This document shows positions 1 to 9,730 of a stretch of DNA of 28,223 nt, piece by piece. This DNA is from Spirogloea muscicola (lineage: Eukaryota; Streptophyta; Zygnematophyceae; Spirogloeales; Spirogloeaceae). How positions within the stretch are numbered: the first letter of the stretch is position 1; each line of letters opens with the position of its first letter. Below the pieces are notes generated by a model. It worked only from the letters and a program-made list of their open reading frames with translations. It was not told the DNA's origin and ran no database searches. Position numbers and translations under genes: made by a program. The stretch is from contig WELB01000258.1 of the NCBI GenBank assembly GCA_009602725.1, forward strand, positions 81,591 to 109,813, written 5' to 3'.

Positions 1-3000
1 GGCGGCGGTGGTGGTGGCGGCGGGAGCTCCAAGCGCGCCAAGGGCAAGTACTACAGCGTGAGCCGCGCCGCCGCCAGCGCCGCCATCGCCGCCGCCGCCG
101 CCACGGCGCAGAGCCGACGGGAAGCCGCCTCTGGCGCAGGGCCCGCGGCGGAGCTACCACGGGACGGTCGTGCCGCTGGGCGCCGAGGGGTTCCTGGTCA
201 CCTGCCTGGGCGGCAAGGAGCACGCCAGCGCGCAGGAGATCGCCAACGTCCTCGACGAGGTCTGCGCCTTCTCCCGAGCTAATGAACTCTCTTAGCTTTC
301 TACTATGGGAGCGGGCTGCCAAAATTTTAGACGAATATGTTGCTGGTAGTTCGACTGCACCTCTTGCCCGCCGGTTCCAAGGCTCAGGGCCCAGAGCTCA
401 GACCTTTGCTGTGGCTTTCGTTCCTCTTATGTTCATTCTGTTTCTGGGCTGGCCAGTCACAGCCATCGCCCTCCTCTGGAAGAATCCTTCCTTGTTGGCA
501 ACTATAAGGAGGTCAATCGTCTGAGCAGCAGAGCAGCATAGGCCTCAGACAACAGGCTCTGGCACATACAAGCCCATTGCGCCTCCTCGAACGCTAAGCC
601 CACAGTGCTGGGCTGCACTGTGAGCAGATACTGGGCTGCACTAAGAGCAAAACTGCTGATGCTGGCAAACGCTATCTGCATTCTGGGTGTTGTTGTCCTT
701 TTGGCTCAGTTCTACGAGAGGCTAGCAGAGGCCTCGGGGGCTGGCGCTGTTGCGTCGCAGCAGGCGTTCGTCGGAGTGGGAGCCGGTGGCGGCGTTGACG
801 ACGGCGAGGAGGAGGAAGAGGAGCAGGAGGAGGGCGCCGATGACTGTGATGGGCACAACGGAGAGGAGGCGCAGCAGCCGAGGGACGACCGGGAGGCCCG
901 AGAGGCTGCACCAGTGGACATCGCCACGGCGCTCGAGTCTGAGATGCAGGGCCTTCGGTCGCTGAAACAGGTGCACAGGCTCTGCAATTCTATGTGACCG
1001 CCAATTATACTTGTTATATGAGTACTCCCTCCTTGCAGTTATTTATTGCTAGGACGTGGCCGTATTTGCCACCTGCTGCATCTATGTTGTGATATGTAGT
1101 TTCAAGGACAGAGCGCCTGGTACTTTCCCAGGAGCATCTGCTTACTTCGTGGAGTTGCTGGGCTTGTCACCAGTAGAGCAACACTGACACCCTTGCCACT
1201 TGTGGCGCAGGTCAGGTTTGCGAGGGTCGAGACTGGCTGCAAGGGCCTCGTCTTTGTCCGCATGCGGCGGTCGCCCGACCGAGCAGGATTGGGCCCCTCA
1301 GAGCTCGCTGAGGCTGTGGCGCGTCATACGGCAGAGACCAGGGTATCCAAGACCAGGTCTGGCGGAGAGCCTTGCCTTCAGCTTTTGGGCGGCAGCTGCA
1401 TCAGTATGCAGATAAAATGTGGCCCTCGTTTTGAGACTCAATGGGCTCTTGTAAGGAATCTGCAGGTATTCCATGCGCCTGATGCCAGCTGAGGCCACCT
1501 GCTACGCATCACCAGCGGAGATTGCTCAAGCTGCTCGCCCAATAATTGCCCGACACTTTCCAACTGGCGACTCTGACAAGCAGCAGAAGGTACAATATAT
1601 GACCTGATCTGTTGTAAGACGACAACAAGGAAGGGAAGAGCAGATTGTGCACTTGGCAACATCAGTGGCATGTGGTGGTCCAACTTTCAGATGTGCTTGT
1701 ACTTCCTGTACTAAATTCGTAAGCAGTACATCTTGTGATGTATACTTGAGTTCCCCCAAGATACTCTCAGAATATGCCCATACAAACGAGAAGATCAGCG
1801 TACATACAAGTTGCAGCTTAACAGTGCAAGTTGCTGCCATCTCACTGTACTCCCAAGAAACTTTGCATGATTCATCCTGACAGGCTGCATCTAGCTGGAG
1901 TTTTATGCTAGAGATAAATCTACGGATGTATTAGGGCTGCTTTTTTCTAAAAACTCCTCATTGTTCCGCTATCTCTTGCTAGCTGTATCAGTTGTAATTA
2001 CCTAAGAGGTCAACTGGCTTGAGTAGGACTATGAAATTGCTCTTTGACCGTATCATTTGAGTCTGCTGTACCAATTTCAGAGCCATTGACAGAGTGATGA
2101 TGCAGACCTACTTAAAGTGAAAGGGGTTTGATTAGCGCTGGTCGTGTATGCCTCTTGTTTCTCTGTATCCACGACTGTGCATGTCATGTCTTAGCTGTGG
2201 TGCTGGCTCATTAGACACCTGACCGCTCCAGATTCTTTTTCCTTGCACTTCGCAGTTTGCTGTTGTATATGAGGCGCGCGCCAATGATGATGTAGACCGC
2301 ATGGCCATTATCAAGGAGGTTGCTTCTGTTGTGCCCAAGCCGCACTCTGTGGACCTCAGCAACCCCGACAAGACCATCCTCATCCAAGTTGTGAAGGTGT
2401 CGAGCCACACGTTTGTCGAGCCCCTCCATCCTGTGCACCTGACCTACAGATTAGCATTGCTTACTTTGATTTGGTCCTGCTCTTACTCTTGGCTGACAGG
2501 ACTTGCTCTTGACTTGGTCTTGCTTGACTATTGAGGGGCTAATTGGACCTCTCTTTTAGTAACACGATGACAACATACAATTTCCTGTGTACAAATGCTC
2601 ACATGACTAAGTTGTTCTTTTCCTTTGCAGACATCATGCATAATAGGGGTTGTGACTGACTTCAAGGGCCTTGGCAAGTACAACCTGAAGCAACTAACAG
2701 AGCCTCCTGACAACAAGCAGCAAGTGAAGGATGGGAAAGGCGCCACAGCAACAGAAGCCTCATGCCAACCAGCCAGGGATACGTCTGCAGCTGCACAGGA
2801 CCACCAAGGACAGCCAGACCTTAACGGCAAGACTGATGCACAGTTGGCAGACAATGCCGCTGGAGATGCTAAGGAAGCCGGTGGTGACAGTAATGCGCCA
2901 ACTGCACTGTCTACTGGGCTATTGAATCCTAACATACAGAGTAGCCTTGAAGATGCAGAGGCAATGAAGCAGACTCCACTTGATGAAACAGTGTCACAGC

Positions 3001-3059
3001 AGAGCGATGCTCAAGCAACCTACGAAGTACACAAGGACATCGTTGAGCAGGCGCACTAG
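1..3059 (+). CDS. THUMPD1: THUMP-domain tRNA acetylation adaptor (Tan1/THUMPD1-like), 5' partial
   Basis: In yeast and animals this protein carries tRNA to the Kre33/NAT10 acetyltransferase for N4-acetylcytidine at position 12 of tRNA-Ser/Leu. Exons that keep frame are <1-57, 140-259, 710-970, 1211-1356, 1466-1589, 2256-2396 and 2631-3059, all GT-AG, giving at least 425 codons with the start outside the window. Family signatures in order: a lysine-rich KRAKGKYY start; GFLVTCLGGKEHA followed by an acidic linker (about six consecutive Glu near 810-830); VETGCKGLVFVRM; KTRYSMRLMPAEATCYAS (codon split across 1356/1466); FAVVYEARAN; VDLSNPDKTILIQVVK; and TSCIIGVV...GKYNLKQL, the THUMP core. The last exon adds about 110 polar, low-complexity residues, as in animal THUMPD1. 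Without splicing, exons 1 and 2 lie in different frames; an 82-bp intron (58-139) reconciles them, though a GCC-run sequencing slip is possible. The 666-bp intron 1590-2255 shows nothing recognisable. Confidence 0.9.
429..466 (+). repeat. Solo stem-loop module of the retroelement family, in THUMPD1 intron
   Basis: A TGTTCATTCT tract runs into GGGCTGGCC and CAGCC, the same order (pyrimidine tract, then GGCTGG/CAGCC stem) as the module repeated about 20 times between 6.1 and 10.8 kb. It lies in the 450-bp intron 260-709 of the THUMP gene. The stem here is imperfect, so it is an older or divergent copy. The match is by eye. Confidence 0.5.
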
Positions 3060-3315
3060 CAAACAACAGGTGCAAATCGCGCTTGCCTCATAGCAAGGCT
3101 GCTGCCTGACACGCGGGTTAACACAATGAGGCTCCCAATTAAACGCTCCATGCCCTCTAGCATTCCTTTACCAACAAGGAGACCAATAGTACAGAGTCTC
3201 TAACGGCTGCCCAAGCTACCCTGGTATGATGCACAGGCTGCAACTCCTTGAATTCAATGACATCTTTCATCACCCTGCTGTCCAAGTGATAAGCTGGCTT
3301 AGAAAGTTCTACAAT
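3060..3315. other. Convergent intergenic region between THUMPD1 and actin
   Basis: These 256 bp hold the 3' ends of two convergent genes. No reading frame, hairpin or repeat stands out. The chlorophyte polyadenylation signal TGTAA was looked for on both strands and not found, so the 3' processing sites cannot be placed. Confidence 0.6.
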
Positions 3316-5626
<2,311 letters not shown>

Positions 5627-5714
5627 AGCTTAACGGACACCTAGGGCCAGCTCTGCAGCAGGCCCCTGCCCGACTAGCTTAACGGACACCTCGGGCCGGC
5701 TCTGCAGCCGGCCC
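5627..5714 (+). repeat. Tandem pair of 39-bp hairpin units, period 49 bp
   Basis: Two copies start with AGCTTAACGGACACCT at 5627 and 5676. Each carries a stem-loop: in the second copy (5693-5714) GGGCCGGCT pairs perfectly with AGCCGGCCC around a CTGC loop; in the first (5644-5665) the same stem has one A-A mismatch. The function is unknown. They sit at the left border of the retroelement cluster and may belong to its 5' region. Confidence 0.75.
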
Positions 5715-5940
5715 TCCTTGGGCCCCCGGTGGGCAGACCCGCCGGGACCCAGTGTGCCTATGTGATTCTGCATTCTTTCTATGTAGGCAAAAGGGGGTCG
5801 AGTGAGCTCAAGCTTGCTCACTCTAACAGGAGCCACCGTCCTCCTTTTGCCCACCGCTCCTCCTTGCTTGCCAGCGCCCACGCCACCTGCCTTGAGCTGC
5901 TGCCGGCCTGCTTCCTGCCGGACCCTGCCGCCATCACCGC

Positions 5941-6068
5941 CATGGGCAAGAAGGCTGTCTTTGCCGTGGGCAAGAAGGCGAGGAAGGAGCGCGGCGCTCC
6001 ATTCAAGAGCACCGCGTCCTCATCGCCCGAGCCTCAAGCTTCTTCACGGCCTGAGCCCCAACCGAGTG
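5941..6068 (+). CDS. Possible orphan first exon, basic Lys-rich N-terminus
   Basis: A frame beginning at ATG 5941 encodes MGKKAVFAVGKKARKERGAP, then a Ser/Pro/Glu-rich stretch to about residue 43, where GATG is followed by a plausible donor GTGAGA at 6069. The frame is also open upstream to 5729. A lysine-rich start resembles nuclear or nucleolar proteins, but no family is recognised and no downstream exon is visible before the retroelement fragments begin. It may be the 5' exon of a gene disrupted by insertions, part of the element itself, or a chance frame. Confidence 0.25.
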
Positions 6069-6226
6069 ATGGTGAGACTCTGGGTCCTGGGCATTCAGTT
6101 AGTCCTAATACGGCACTAACGAATAGCCCAGCTCAACACTGGGCGCGCACCCACCTTCTCGTTCGTTTCCTCCCTCCCTCAGGTCACCTCACCAGAATCC
6201 AACCCTGCCGACTCCTCACCACTGCT

Positions 6227-6284
6227 TTGTCCATTCTTTTGGGCTGGCCTTTCCCAGCCACCAGTCAATCTGGCCGCGCTTCCT
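6227..6284 (+). repeat. Stem-loop module, subfamily A
   Basis: TTTGTCCATTCTTTTGGGCTGG is followed by CCTTTC and CCAGCC, then a second small stem CCAG-TCAAT-CTGG and CCGCGCTTCC. Similar subfamily A copies are at 6448-6505(+), 7543-7600(+) and, inverted, about 9755-9835(-). A variant CCCAGCTCAACACTGGG hairpin at 6127-6143 may be a relic of the second stem. Confidence 0.75.
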
Positions 6285-6351
6285 TCACCCCAGACCCCGA
6301 GTCTGAAAGTTTCCCCTGTGGGCAGCGCTGCCCCCTTCGTTCTTTCCGCCA

Positions 6352-6393
6352 GCTAGCTACTCAGGCTTGCATCTCCTGACTAGAGGTTACTGA
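6352..6393 (+). pseudogene. Retroelement C-terminus fragment ending SYSGLHLLTRGY
   Basis: The frame GCTAGCTACTCAGGC... reads ASYSGLHLLTRGY then TGA at 6391-6393, matching the ends at 7853 and 9106. Only the last dozen or so codons align convincingly; upstream sequence is Pro/Ser-rich and divergent. Confidence 0.55.
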
Positions 6394-6406
6394 GCGTTCC
6401 CTGGCT

Positions 6407-6504
6407 GATGTCTTAGTCCTAGTCGTTCGCACTCAGCCTCCCTCAGACCTTGTCCATTTCTTTGGGCTGGCCTTTCCCAGCCACAGTCAATCTGGCCGCG
6501 CTTC
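6407..6504 (+). repeat. ~98-bp direct repeat, copy 1 (copy 2 at 7501-7600)
   Basis: GATGTCTTAGTCCTAGTCG, TTCGCACTCA, CCTCAGACCTTGTCC, the GGGCTGGCCTTTCCCAGCC hairpin and CAGTCAATCTGGCCGCGC occur in this order both here and at 7501-7600 with few differences. This is a subfamily A 3' UTR present twice in the same orientation. Confidence 0.85.
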
Positions 6505-6697
6505 TTCTTCGGAAACCTGCTTATTAACCTCAACGGCCATCACTCTTACTAGAAAGAGCTCAGTCAACGTAAGGCAATGGCTTCGAGAGGCCCCAAACGA
6601 ATGTACAAGGAAAGTACTGTAGGTAGGCTCTTACGCTTGCAAGCTCTTCCGAAGGCTGGCTTTTTCAGCCCCTATCCTCAAAGGGCTAAACCCTAAA

Positions 6698-6977
6698 GCC
6701 CGCCGCTTCCATGGGGAGCCGGTGGACTTCCCCGCCGCCGGGTCGTTGGCCCAGGTGTATCGCATGCGCCTGGCCGTCTCGCTGCAGAGGTCCATGGCCC
6801 GTGCGCTGCACCTGCGTGCTGGCCGAGCCCTTGCTGCTGCCTCTGGCTCTGGCCAGGGGACATACTTCCAGGAGCATAGCCTCTCCGACCTGCGCCTGCT
6901 TAGCAGGGGTTACTGAGTGGTTAGTAGCTGCTTTGTTTTTTCTTGTGTGCTTGTCATTTCTGCTGCTTCGCCTTAGG
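6698..6977 (+). pseudogene. Retroelement 3' fragment: C-terminal coding end plus start of 3' UTR
   Basis: In frame from 6698 the sequence reads ARRFHGEPVDFPAAG, then AQVYRMRLAVSLQRSMARAL, HLRAGRA and SDLRLLSRGY with TGA at 6914-6916. The copy begins abruptly just after a stem-loop module (about 6653-6686), so it is 5'-truncated. The frame is intact to the stop, unlike the 8323-8812 copy. Its last 210 bp are repeated perfectly in inverted orientation at 7075-7284. Confidence 0.75.
6768..6977 (+). repeat. Perfect 210-bp inverted repeat, left arm
   Basis: Bases 6768-6977 are the exact reverse complement of 7075-7284 as far as can be read by eye. The 97-bp spacer is itself nearly the reverse complement of 7285-7389. 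The arm ends in CCTTAGG. Confidence 0.9.
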
Positions 6978-7074
6978 AGAAGAAGGGCTCGCCGATTGAG
7001 AATATGGGCTGGAACAGCCAGCCCAAAAAGAATGAACAGAGTACAAGACGAGGGGGGGGGAAGCCAGGCGAAGC

Positions 7075-7284
7075 CCTAAGGCGAAGCAGCAGAAATGACA
7101 AGCACACAAGAAAAAACAAAGCAGCTACTAACCACTCAGTAACCCCTGCTAAGCAGGCGCAGGTCGGAGAGGCTATGCTCCTGGAAGTATGTCCCCTGGC
7201 CAGAGCCAGAGGCAGCAGCAAGGGCTCGGCCAGCACGCAGGTGCAGCGCACGGGCCATGGACCTCTGCAGCGAGACGGCCAGGC
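7075..7284 (-). repeat. Perfect 210-bp inverted repeat, right arm
   Basis: Right arm of the inverted repeat above. Read on the minus strand it gives the same retroelement coding end and UTR start, including the SDLRLLSRGY-stop end. It begins with CCTAAGG, the complement of the left arm's CCTTAGG. Confidence 0.9.
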
Positions 7285-7389
7285 CTTAGGGCTTCGCCTG
7301 GCTTCCCCCCCCCTCTTCTTGTACTCTGTTCATTCTTTTTTGGGCTGGCTGTTCCAGCCCATATTCTCAATGGGCGAGCCCTTCTTCTC
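7284..7389 (+). repeat. Retroelement 3' UTR tail with stem-loop, subfamily B
   Basis: This holds CTTCGCCTGGCTTCC, a nine-C run, ACTCTGTTCATTCTTTTTTG, GGGCTGG-CTGTT-CCAGCCC, ATATTCTCAATGGGCGAGCC. Its near-exact reverse complement lies at 6979-7081, with about two mismatches. Together with 6698-6977 it would complete one element end. Confidence 0.8.
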
Positions 7390-7460
7390 TTCTTTCTTTC
7401 CGAAGGCGGGTGAGGGGTGTGAAAGAAAGCGCGGCCGGTGTGAAAGGCCAGCCCGAAAGA

Positions 7461-7490
7461 GTGGAGAAGGAGATGCTTTCCCTTCTCCAC
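7461..7490 (+). repeat. Perfect hairpin, 10-bp arms
   Basis: GTGGAGAAGG at 7461-7470 pairs perfectly with CCTTCTCCAC at 7481-7490 around a 10-base loop. It lies between an inverted module (about 7420-7462) and the second 98-bp direct repeat. Function unknown. Confidence 0.7.
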
Positions 7491-7500
7491 TGGCTTCTGT

Positions 7501-7600
7501 GATGTCTTAGTCCTAGTCGTTCGCACTCAAGCTCCCTCAGACCTTGTCCTTTTTTTTGGGCTGGCCTTTCCCAGCCACCAGTCAATCTGGCCGCGCCTCC
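7501..7600 (+). repeat. ~98-bp direct repeat, copy 2
   Basis: Second copy of the subfamily A unit at 6407-6504, with a longer T run (TTTTTTTT) before the GGGCTGG stem. Confidence 0.85.
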
Positions 7601-7739
7601 TGCCAGCCCCTCTCTTCTATGGGCGAGCTTTTCCTTTTCTTAGCGCTTCCCCTGGCCCCCTTCTCGTCATTTGTTGATTGCTTTGGGCTGGCTTTTCCAG
7701 CCATTCTTTTTTGGCTGGCTTCTGCTCTCTTTGGCTCAT

Positions 7740-7853
7740 GCGGTCCACGCGCGGGCTGGCCGTGCTATGGCAGCTGCTTCCGGGTCTCGGCAAAGTGCCG
7801 CTTCTCCTGCTCCGAGTTACTCTGATCTGCTGTTGCTCACACGTGGATACTGA
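7740..7853 (+). pseudogene. 5'-truncated retroelement C-terminus
   Basis: The frame reads VHARAGRAMAAASGSRQSAA, then SPAPSYSDLLLLTRGY with TGA at 7851-7853. It starts where the 6698 copy reads LHLRAGRA, directly after a stem-loop module, so truncation occurred at a different point from the other copies. Confidence 0.65.
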
Positions 7854-7972
7854 GCAGCCATCTGCATCTCCCTCTGCACCATCTTGCACTTTGTAGTGTA
7901 GTCCTTTTTCAGCAATTTGTAGTGTAGTCCTTTTTCTTCTTTTTCAGCACCTCTTTCTTTGGCTTTGAACAT

Positions 7973-8087
7973 TGTCCATTCTTTTTGGGTTGGCTTTGCC
8001 AGCCCCTCTTCTCAATGGGCGAGCACCTTCTATGGGCGAGCTTTTTCTTCTTTTTCCAGCCCCTATTCTCAGTGGGCGAGCAATTTC
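7973..8087 (+). repeat. Two adjacent subfamily B stem-loop modules
   Basis: TTGTCCATTCTTTTTGGG, TTGGCTTTGCCAGCCCC and TCAATGGGCGAGC are followed by a second GGGCGAGC, then CCAGCCCCTATTCTCAGTGG and GGGCGAGC near 8066-8080. The second unit lacks its left stem strand. Confidence 0.7.
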
Positions 8088-8091
8088 TTTT

Positions 8092-8294
8092 CTTAGCGCT
8101 TTCCCGGGCCCCCTTCTTTCCTTCTCGTACTCTGTTCATTCTTTTTTTGGGCTGGCTTTTCCAGCCCCTATCCTCAATGGGCGAGCACTTTCTTTCAAGG
8201 AAACAAGTGCTCGCCCATTGAGAATAGGGGCTGGAAAAACCAGCCCGAAAAAGAATGAACAGAATACGAGAAGGAGGCCAGGGGAAGCGCTAAG
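8092..8294. repeat. Imperfect ~95-bp palindrome of two tail-to-tail 3' UTRs
   Basis: The left arm 8092-8190 (CTTAGCGCT... to ...GGGCGAGCACTT) and right arm 8205-8294 are inverted copies with a few mismatches, separated by a 14-bp spacer (8191-8204). Each arm contains its own GGGCTGG/CCAGCCC stem-loop. The plus-strand UTR and the UTR of the minus-strand coding fragment 8323-8812 meet here end to end. Confidence 0.85.
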
Positions 8295-8322
8295 AAACAG
8301 AAACAAAGCAGCTACGAATCAC

Positions 8323-8812
8323 TCAGTAACCCTCTGCTGAGCAGCCGCAGGTCGGAGATGCTAGGCTCGTTGAAGTGGGTCCCCTGGCCAGAGCCAGAGG
8401 CAGCAGCGAGGCTCTGCCGGCACGAAGGTGCAACGCCCGGGCCATAGACCTCTGCAGCGAGACGGCCAGGCGCATTCGATACACTTGCGCCAGCGACCCG
8501 GCTGCAGGAAAGTCGACCGGCTCCCTATGGAAGCGACGGGCGATGGTGTGGCGGGCGAGCTGGGTGAGCAGCTCGAGCCACCGAGCGCCCAGCGCCCCAT
8601 GGGTATCAATGGCCAACAGGAAGAACTCGTCTTCCCGCGGATGGTCTGCGTACTTCAGCTCTTTAGCCCGAGCAGCGCAGGCGACCACATACCCAGCCTT
8701 GGTGGCACATTGAACTGGGTGTGAGCGGTCGTAGGCATCAGTGGTCATCACGTCCAGGAGAAGACGTGGCCCGCCGGCCTGTGGGGTGGCCACCAGGTCT
8801 ACACGCCGGCCT
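8323..8812 (-). pseudogene. Longest retroelement fragment: post-RT C-terminal region
   Basis: The minus-strand frame from 8812 reads GRRVDLVATPQAGG, PRLLLDVMTTDAYDR, AKELKYADHP, FLLAIDTHGALG, TQLARHTIARRFHREPVDF and YRMRLAVSLQRSMARALHL. The arrangement (LDV..., K-YA, a hydrophobic stretch with D/E-T-x-G, then RLxVxLQRxxAR) resembles the segment after reverse transcriptase in many eukaryotic retroelements, possibly a restriction-endonuclease-like fold; that is family memory, not a search. A one-base deletion near 8405 relative to the 6698 copy shifts the frame, and an extra base at the end destroys the SRGY-stop, so it is not functional. It is truncated at 8812, where a CTTAA junction introduces a stop. 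Confidence 0.6.
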
Positions 8813-8924
8813 TAAGAGCAACAAGCACACAAAGAAACAAAGCAGCTACGAATCACTCAGTAACCCCTGCTAAGCCTGCTGCTTTGTTTCTGCTTTCGTT
8901 TCTTTGTGTGCTTGTTGTTCTTAA
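8812..8924. repeat. Inverted 27-bp arms around a UTR back-to-back junction
   Basis: TTAAGAGCAACAAGCACACA at 8812 onward pairs with a segment ending at 8924 (GTGTGCTTGTTGTTCTTAA), one mismatch in 27. Between them lie a minus-oriented coding end (GGGGTTACTGAGTG complement near 8870) and the start of a plus-oriented UTR. The minus element ends at CTTAA and continues directly into the 8323-8812 fragment. Confidence 0.75.
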
Positions 8925-9045
8925 GGCTTCCCCTGGCCCCCTTCTCGTACTCTGTTCATTCTTTTTTGGGCTGGCTTTTCCAGCCCCTAGCCTCAATGGG
9001 CGAGCACTTTCATCTTTCCAGCCCCTATCCTCAATGGTCTCGTCT
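8925..9045 (+). repeat. Retroelement 3' UTR with stem-loop and partial second module
   Basis: GGCTTCCCCTGGCCCCCTTC, TCGTACTCTGTTCATTC, GGGCTGG-CTTTT-CCAGCCC and CCTCAATGGGCGAGCAC form a subfamily B tail, followed by a half module CCAGCCCCTATCCTCAATGG near 9018-9037. Confidence 0.75.
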
Positions 9046-9106
9046 GCCTGCATCTTTTCCAGCTTCGAGCTACTCTGACCTGATGTTGCTAACCCGCGGG
9101 TATTGA
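9046..9106 (+). pseudogene. Retroelement C-terminus fragment ending YSDLMLLTRGY
   Basis: The frame reads PASFPASSYSDLMLLTRGY with TGA at 9104-9106, matching the 6393 and 7853 ends. It is joined without a gap to the preceding UTR module. Confidence 0.6.
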
Positions 9107-9265
9107 GCTTCCTGTGGTTTCGTTATGTCTAGTTGTCTAGATGCCTAGCTGTGTGTTTCCCTTCTTTCCTCTCCTCTCCTTCTTTCCGGCACCTGTTGTA
9201 GCTCTTTGGATTTTGTCCATTCTTTTTTGGCTGGCTTCTGCCAGCCCCTCTTCTATGGGCGAGCT

Positions 9266-9320
9266 CATTTCTTCCTGCTAAGCAGGCGCAGGTTAGAGAA
9301 GCTAGGCTCCTGGAAGTAGA
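9266..9320 (-). pseudogene. Retroelement coding-end scrap (minus strand)
   Basis: On the minus strand, TACTTCCAGGAGCCTAGC and following bases read YFQEPSFSNLRLLSRKK-stop, an altered form of the SDLRLLSRGY end. The last two codons are replaced at the junction with the 9212-9262 module. It follows directly after the UTR unit 9323-9395, out of normal order. Confidence 0.5.
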
Positions 9321-9322
9321 AG

Positions 9323-9470
9323 AAAGAAAGTGTTCGCCCATTGAGATAGGGGCTGGAAAAGCCAGCCCAAAAAAGCATAAACAGAGTACGAGAAGTAAAG
9401 AAAGTGCTCGCCCATTAAGAATAGGGGCTGGAAAAGCCAGCCCAAAAATGAATAAACAGAGTACGAGAAG
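9323..9470 (-). repeat. Tandem duplication of the 3' UTR stem-loop unit, period 74 bp
   Basis: Units 9323-9395 and 9397-9470 both carry AAAGAAAGTG, TCGCCCATT, ATAGGGGCTGG-AAAAG-CCAGCCC, AATAAACAGAGTACGAGAAG or close variants. They differ at about six positions. Only the second is followed by the normal GGGGCCAGGGGAAGCGCTAAG. Confidence 0.85.
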
Positions 9471-9519
9471 GGGGCCAGGGGAAGCGCTAAGAAAAACAAG
9501 CACACAGAGAAACAAAGCA

Positions 9520-9730
9520 GCTACGAATCACTCAGTAACCTCTGCTGAGCAGCCGCAGGTCGGAGATGCGAAGTGGGTCCCCTGACCAGAGCCAGAGGCA
9601 GCAGCGAAGGCTCTGGCGCGCACTTCTCTCTGCCAGCACGCAGGTGCAGCGCGCGGGCTATGGACCGCTGCAGCGAGACGGTCAGGCCCATACGGTACAC
9701 TTGCGCCATTCCTACTCTTGGGCTCTTGAC
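9520..9730 (-). pseudogene. Retroelement C-terminal fragment (minus strand)
   Basis: The minus strand encodes MAQVYRMGLTVSLQRSIARA, LHLRAGR, then a short insertion (EKCAPEPS) compared with the 6698 copy, and a frame-shifted coding end near 9530. It is truncated at about 9706 and preceded on the minus strand by a subfamily A stem-loop module (about 9755-9835). Confidence 0.6.

Noticed and set aside
605-987. Antisense and alternative frames over the acidic exon of THUMPD1
   Set aside because: Ser/Pro/Arg-rich shadows of the GAG/GAC-rich coding exon; only the plus frame carries THUMP-family motifs.
3060-3315. Chlorophyte TGTAA polyadenylation signals downstream of the genes
   Set aside because: Looked for downstream of the stops of THUMPD1, actin, the transporter, FAM192A-like and DNA2; none found at a credible distance, so no poly(A) sites were annotated.
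6241-6260. Stem-loops as bacterial-type rho-independent terminators
   Set aside because: The T tract precedes rather than follows the stem, and the neighbouring genes are spliced eukaryotic genes.
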